Shown here piece by piece: positions 61,421 to 64,000 of a DNA stretch of 64,000 nt. Under the pieces are notes generated by a model. The model was not told the origin of the DNA and searched no databases. It saw only the letters and a list, made by a program, of their open reading frames with translations. Source of the stretch: Microbacteriaceae bacterium (GTDB taxonomy: Bacteria; Actinomycetota; Actinomycetes; Actinomycetales; Microbacteriaceae); contig RDDZ01000039.1 in the NCBI GenBank assembly GCA_003852775.1, forward strand, positions 1 to 64,000, read 5' to 3'. Position numbers and translations under genes: made by a program. The number at the start of each line of letters is the position of its first letter. Position 1 is the stretch's first letter.

Positions 61421-63457
61421 ATGACGAACCCCACCGTCGAGCAGCTCATCGCGCGCAGCAATCGCCTGGGCGCGAACCCGGCCAACACCAACTACGCGGG
61501 CGGCAACACCTCCGCGAAGGGCACCGCGAAGGATCCCGTCACGGGAGTGGACGTCGAGCTGCTGTGGGTCAAGGGTTCGGGCGGCGACCTCGGCACGCTC
61601 ACCGAGAAGGGGCTCGCTGTGCTGCTCCTCGACCGGATGCGCGCTCTCGTCGACGTCTACCCGGGCGTCGAGCGCGAGGATGAGATGGTCGCAGCCTTCG
61701 ACTACTGCCTCTTCGGCACGGGCGGTGCCGCGCCGTCGATCGACACGGCTATGCACGGCCTCGTCGACGCCGCGCATGTCGACCACCTGCATCCCGACTC
61801 GGGCATCGCCTTCGCGACAGCGAAAGACGGCGAGAAGCTCACGAAGAAGGCTTTCGGCGACAAGGTCGTGTGGGTGCCCTGGCGACGCCCCGGCTTCCAG
61901 CTCGGCCTTGACATCGCGGCGATCAAGCGCGACAACCCGCAGGCCGTGGGCTGCATCCTCGGCGGACACGGCATCACGGCGTGGGGCGACACGAGCGACG
62001 AGGCCGAGAGGAACAGCCTCTGGATCATCGAGACGGCGCAGAAGTACCTCGATGCGAAGGGCAAGAAGAACCCCTTCGGCAAGACCGTCAAGAAGAACGC
62101 GGCGCTCCCCGAGGCGGAGCGCCGCGAGAAGGCCGCCGCGCTCTTCCCGACGATCCGCGGCCTCGCGAGTCACGACAAGCCCATGGTCGGTCACTTCACC
62201 GACGACCCGCGCGTGCTCGACTTCCTCGCATCCGAGAAGGCTCCCGCCCTCGCGGCGCTCGGCACGAGTTGCCCCGACCACTTCTTGCGCACGAAGGTCA
62301 AGCCGATGCTGCTCGACCTGCCGGCGAACGCATCCGTCGAGGACTCGATCGCGCGCCTGCGCGAGCTGCATGAGGCCTACCGCGCCGACTACACGGCGTA
62401 CTACGAGAAGCACGCGACAGCCGACGCGCCCGCGATGCGCGGCGCCGACCCGGCGATCGTGCTCGTGCCGGGTGTCGGCATGTTCAGCTTCGGCGCGACC
62501 AAGCAGACGGCCCGGGTAGCGGGTGAGTTCTACCTCAACGCCATCAACGTCATGCGGGGCGCCGAGTCCATCTCCTCCTACACGCCCATCTCCGACGCCG
62601 AGAAGTTCCGCATCGAGTACTGGGCGCTCGAGGAGGCGAAGCTGCAGCGCATGCCGAAGCCGAAGTCGCATGCGACGCGCGTCGCCTTCGTGACGGGCGC
62701 CGCATCCGGCATCGGCAAGGCCATCGCGACCCGCCTCGCCGCGGAGGGCGCGTGCGTCGTCATCGCCGACCTCGACGCCTCGAAGGCCCAGGCCGCCGCG
62801 GCCGAACTCGGCAACGCGGATGTCGCGATCGGCGTCCAGGTCGACGTGACCGACGCCGAGCAGGTCGAGGCGGCGATCGCGGATGCCGTGCTCGCCTTCG
62901 GAGGCGTCGACCTCGTCGTCAACAACGCAGGCATCTCGCTCTCGAAGCCGCTGCTCGAGACCACCGAGAAGGACTGGGACCTGCAGCACGACATCATGGC
63001 GAAGGGCTCGTTCCTCGTGGCGAAGGCTGCGGCGCGCGTGCTCATCGAGCAGGGCATGGGCGGCGACATTGTCTACATCGCGTCGAAGAACGCTGTGTTC
63101 GCGGGCCCCAACAACATCGCCTACTCGGCGACGAAGGCCGACCAGGCCCACCAGGTGCGCCTCCTCGCGGTCGAGCTCGGCGAGCACGGCGTGCGCGTCA
63201 ATGGGGTCAACCCCGACGGCGTCGTGCGCGGCTCGGGCATCTTCGCCTCCGGATGGGGCGCGAACCGCGCGAAGACGTACGGCATCCCCGAGGACGACCT
63301 CGGCAAGTTCTACGCGCAGCGCACGATCCTCAAGCGCGAGGTGCTGCCCGACAACGTCGCGAACGCGGTCGCCGCCATCACGGGCCCCGACTTCTCGCAC
63401 ACGACGGGTCTGCACATCCCGGTCGACGCGGGTGTCGCCGCGGCGTTCCTGCGGTAG
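61421..63457 (+). CDS. bifunctional rhamnulose-1-phosphate aldolase / short-chain dehydrogenase
   Basis: 678 residues, two enzymes in one chain. N-terminal class II aldolase domain (about 1-400): HVDHLHPDSGIAFATA and LGGHGITAWGD supply zinc ligands. C-terminal SDR domain (about 425-678): VTGAASGIGKAIATRLAAEG, NNAGIS, and the catalytic YSATKADQ (YxxxK). The aldolase splits rhamnulose-1-phosphate into dihydroxyacetone phosphate and L-lactaldehyde; the SDR domain is thought to oxidise lactaldehyde to L-lactate. This fused form is typical of actinobacteria and Bacillus. Confidence 0.94.
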   Translation: MTNPTVEQLIARSNRLGANPANTNYAGGNTSAKGTAKDPVTGVDVELLWVKGSGGDLGTLTEKGLAVLLLDRMRALVDVYPGVEREDEMVAAFDYCLFGTGGAAPSIDTAMHGLVDAAHVDHLHPDSGIAFATAKDGEKLTKKAFGDKVVWVPWRRPGFQLGLDIAAIKRDNPQAVGCILGGHGITAWGDTSDEAERNSLWIIETAQKYLDAKGKKNPFGKTVKKNAALPEAERREKAAALFPTIRGLASHDKPMVGHFTDDPRVLDFLASEKAPALAALGTSCPDHFLRTKVKPMLLDLPANASVEDSIARLRELHEAYRADYTAYYEKHATADAPAMRGADPAIVLVPGVGMFSFGATKQTARVAGEFYLNAINVMRGAESISSYTPISDAEKFRIEYWALEEAKLQRMPKPKSHATRVAFVTGAASGIGKAIATRLAAEGACVVIADLDASKAQAAAAELGNADVAIGVQVDVTDAEQVEAAIADAVLAFGGVDLVVNNAGISLSKPLLETTEKDWDLQHDIMAKGSFLVAKAAARVLIEQGMGGDIVYIASKNAVFAGPNNIAYSATKADQAHQVRLLAVELGEHGVRVNGVNPDGVVRGSGIFASGWGANRAKTYGIPEDDLGKFYAQRTILKREVLPDNVANAVAAITGPDFSHTTGLHIPVDAGVAAAFLR

Positions 63458-63463
63458 GCGGGC

Positions 63464-64000
63464 ATGGCATCCGGCACGAGCGTCGGCACCGTCGCCGCCG
63501 TGGACCTCGGCGCGACGAGCGGCCGCGTCATCCTCGGTCACCTCGACGACGGCGCGCTGCGCCTCGAGGAGGTCGCCCGTTTCGCGAACGCGCCCGTGCG
63601 CACGCCCGACGGGCTGCACTGGTCGATCACCGAGCTGTACCGCGACGTCGTCGAGGGCCTCGCGGAGGGCGTGCGCCGCTCCCCCGGCCTGCTCTCGATC
63701 GGTATCGACTCGTGGGCCGTCGACTACGCGCTCCTGCGCGACGGACGGATGCTGGGCGAGCCGTACTCGTACCGCGACGACCGCAACCTCGCGGCCGTCG
63801 ACGTCGTGCACGATCGCGTGCCGGCATCCGAGCTGTATGCACGCAACGGCCTGCAGCACCTGCCGTTCAACACGCTCTTCCAGCTCACGGCCGACCGGCT
63901 CGCGGGCTCGCTCGACCGCGCCGACAGCTTCCTGCTGATCCCCGACCTGCTCGCCTTCTGGCTCACCGGGCGCCAGGTCGCCGAGCGCACGAACGCGTCG
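63464..64000 (+). CDS. rhaB: rhamnulokinase, N-terminal part (cut by window edge)
   Basis: 179 residues in the window. FGGY-type kinase start: VAAVDLGATSGRVILGHLDD (phosphate-1 motif), SIGIDSWAVDYALL, and PYSYRDDR. Phosphorylates L-rhamnulose at O1 for the aldolase encoded upstream. ATG at 63464, 6 nt after the previous stop. The C-terminal ATP-binding domain lies outside. Confidence 0.93.
   Translation, partial: MASGTSVGTVAAVDLGATSGRVILGHLDDGALRLEEVARFANAPVRTPDGLHWSITELYRDVVEGLAEGVRRSPGLLSIGIDSWAVDYALLRDGRMLGEPYSYRDDRNLAAVDVVHDRVPASELYARNGLQHLPFNTLFQLTADRLAGSLDRADSFLLIPDLLAFWLTGRQVAERTNAS

Overview
The window reads as a chromosomal segment of a high-GC actinobacterium, most likely a member of Microbacteriaceae (Micrococcales). 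This rests on the strong G/C third-position bias, frequent GTG starts, many apparently leaderless promoters (a TANNNT-type -10 placed 6-9 nt before the start codon), and gene order. The run mtrA-mtrB-lpqB-comF-hpf-secA (16651 down to 8331) matches the conserved actinobacterial block (Rv3246c to Rv3240c in Mycobacterium tuberculosis), and a PdtaS-type sensor kinase, a Rv3235-family gene and a RamB-like regulator also occur. I see no rRNA, tRNA, CRISPR array, prophage or intact insertion sequence.

Region by region. 1-2541: minus-strand MoxR ATPase / DUF58 / small membrane protein / VWA-protein cassette. 2676-6048: pdtaS, then a CpaE/MinD-like ATPase and a CpaB-like SAF protein with no pilus genes beside them. 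6119-8306: lipoprotein, small HTH protein, a family-restricted unknown and a Rv3235-family gene, with DnaA-box-like TTATCCACA elements between them. 8331-16651: secA, hpf, comF, lpqB, mtrB, mtrA. 16743-18107: DUF222/HNH endonuclease gene behind a near-perfect LexA (SOS) box. 18297-27004: second MoxR-DUF58 cassette (membrane protein, DUF4129, DUF4350, MoxR, DUF58), separated from its usual partners SpoIIM and RDD by an aquaporin gene and a decayed two-component system. 27015-29829: PNPOx protein, VOC protein, and an ECF sigma factor fused to a zinc anti-sigma motif, a membrane segment and an exported domain. 29933-31540: a gene graveyard. 31631-35554: ribonucleotide reductase operon, whose R2 subunit has the class Ic residue pattern (Phe at the radical position) and whose R1 C-terminal Cys pair lies in a separate 26-codon reading frame; its promoter carries two NrdR boxes and a cluster of DnaA-like boxes.

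35617-44699: two MFS transporters, an aldo/keto reductase, an alpha/beta hydrolase, a DUF4349 lipoprotein, an FMN reductase, and MarR and PadR regulators with clear palindromic operators. 44766-51150: carbon metabolism: lldR-lldD (L-lactate oxidation), pckG-glpX (gluconeogenesis) and a RamB-like regulator divergent from pckG. 51296-58722: membrane protein, XRE-cupin regulator, DUF1028 protein and a peptide-type ABC transporter with both ATPases fused. 58732-64000: L-rhamnose catabolism (LacI regulator, isomerase, mutarotase, fused aldolase-dehydrogenase, kinase cut by the window edge).

How it fits together: rhamnose breakdown by this route gives dihydroxyacetone phosphate and L-lactaldehyde; the SDR half of the fusion can oxidise lactaldehyde to L-lactate, the substrate of LldD, and PckG/GlpX would then supply gluconeogenesis. 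The two MoxR-DUF58 cassettes probably serve separate envelope-linked complexes. The clearest departures from routine are the split R1 tail with the class Ic R2, the one-piece membrane ECF sigma factor, and the two zones of decayed genes.
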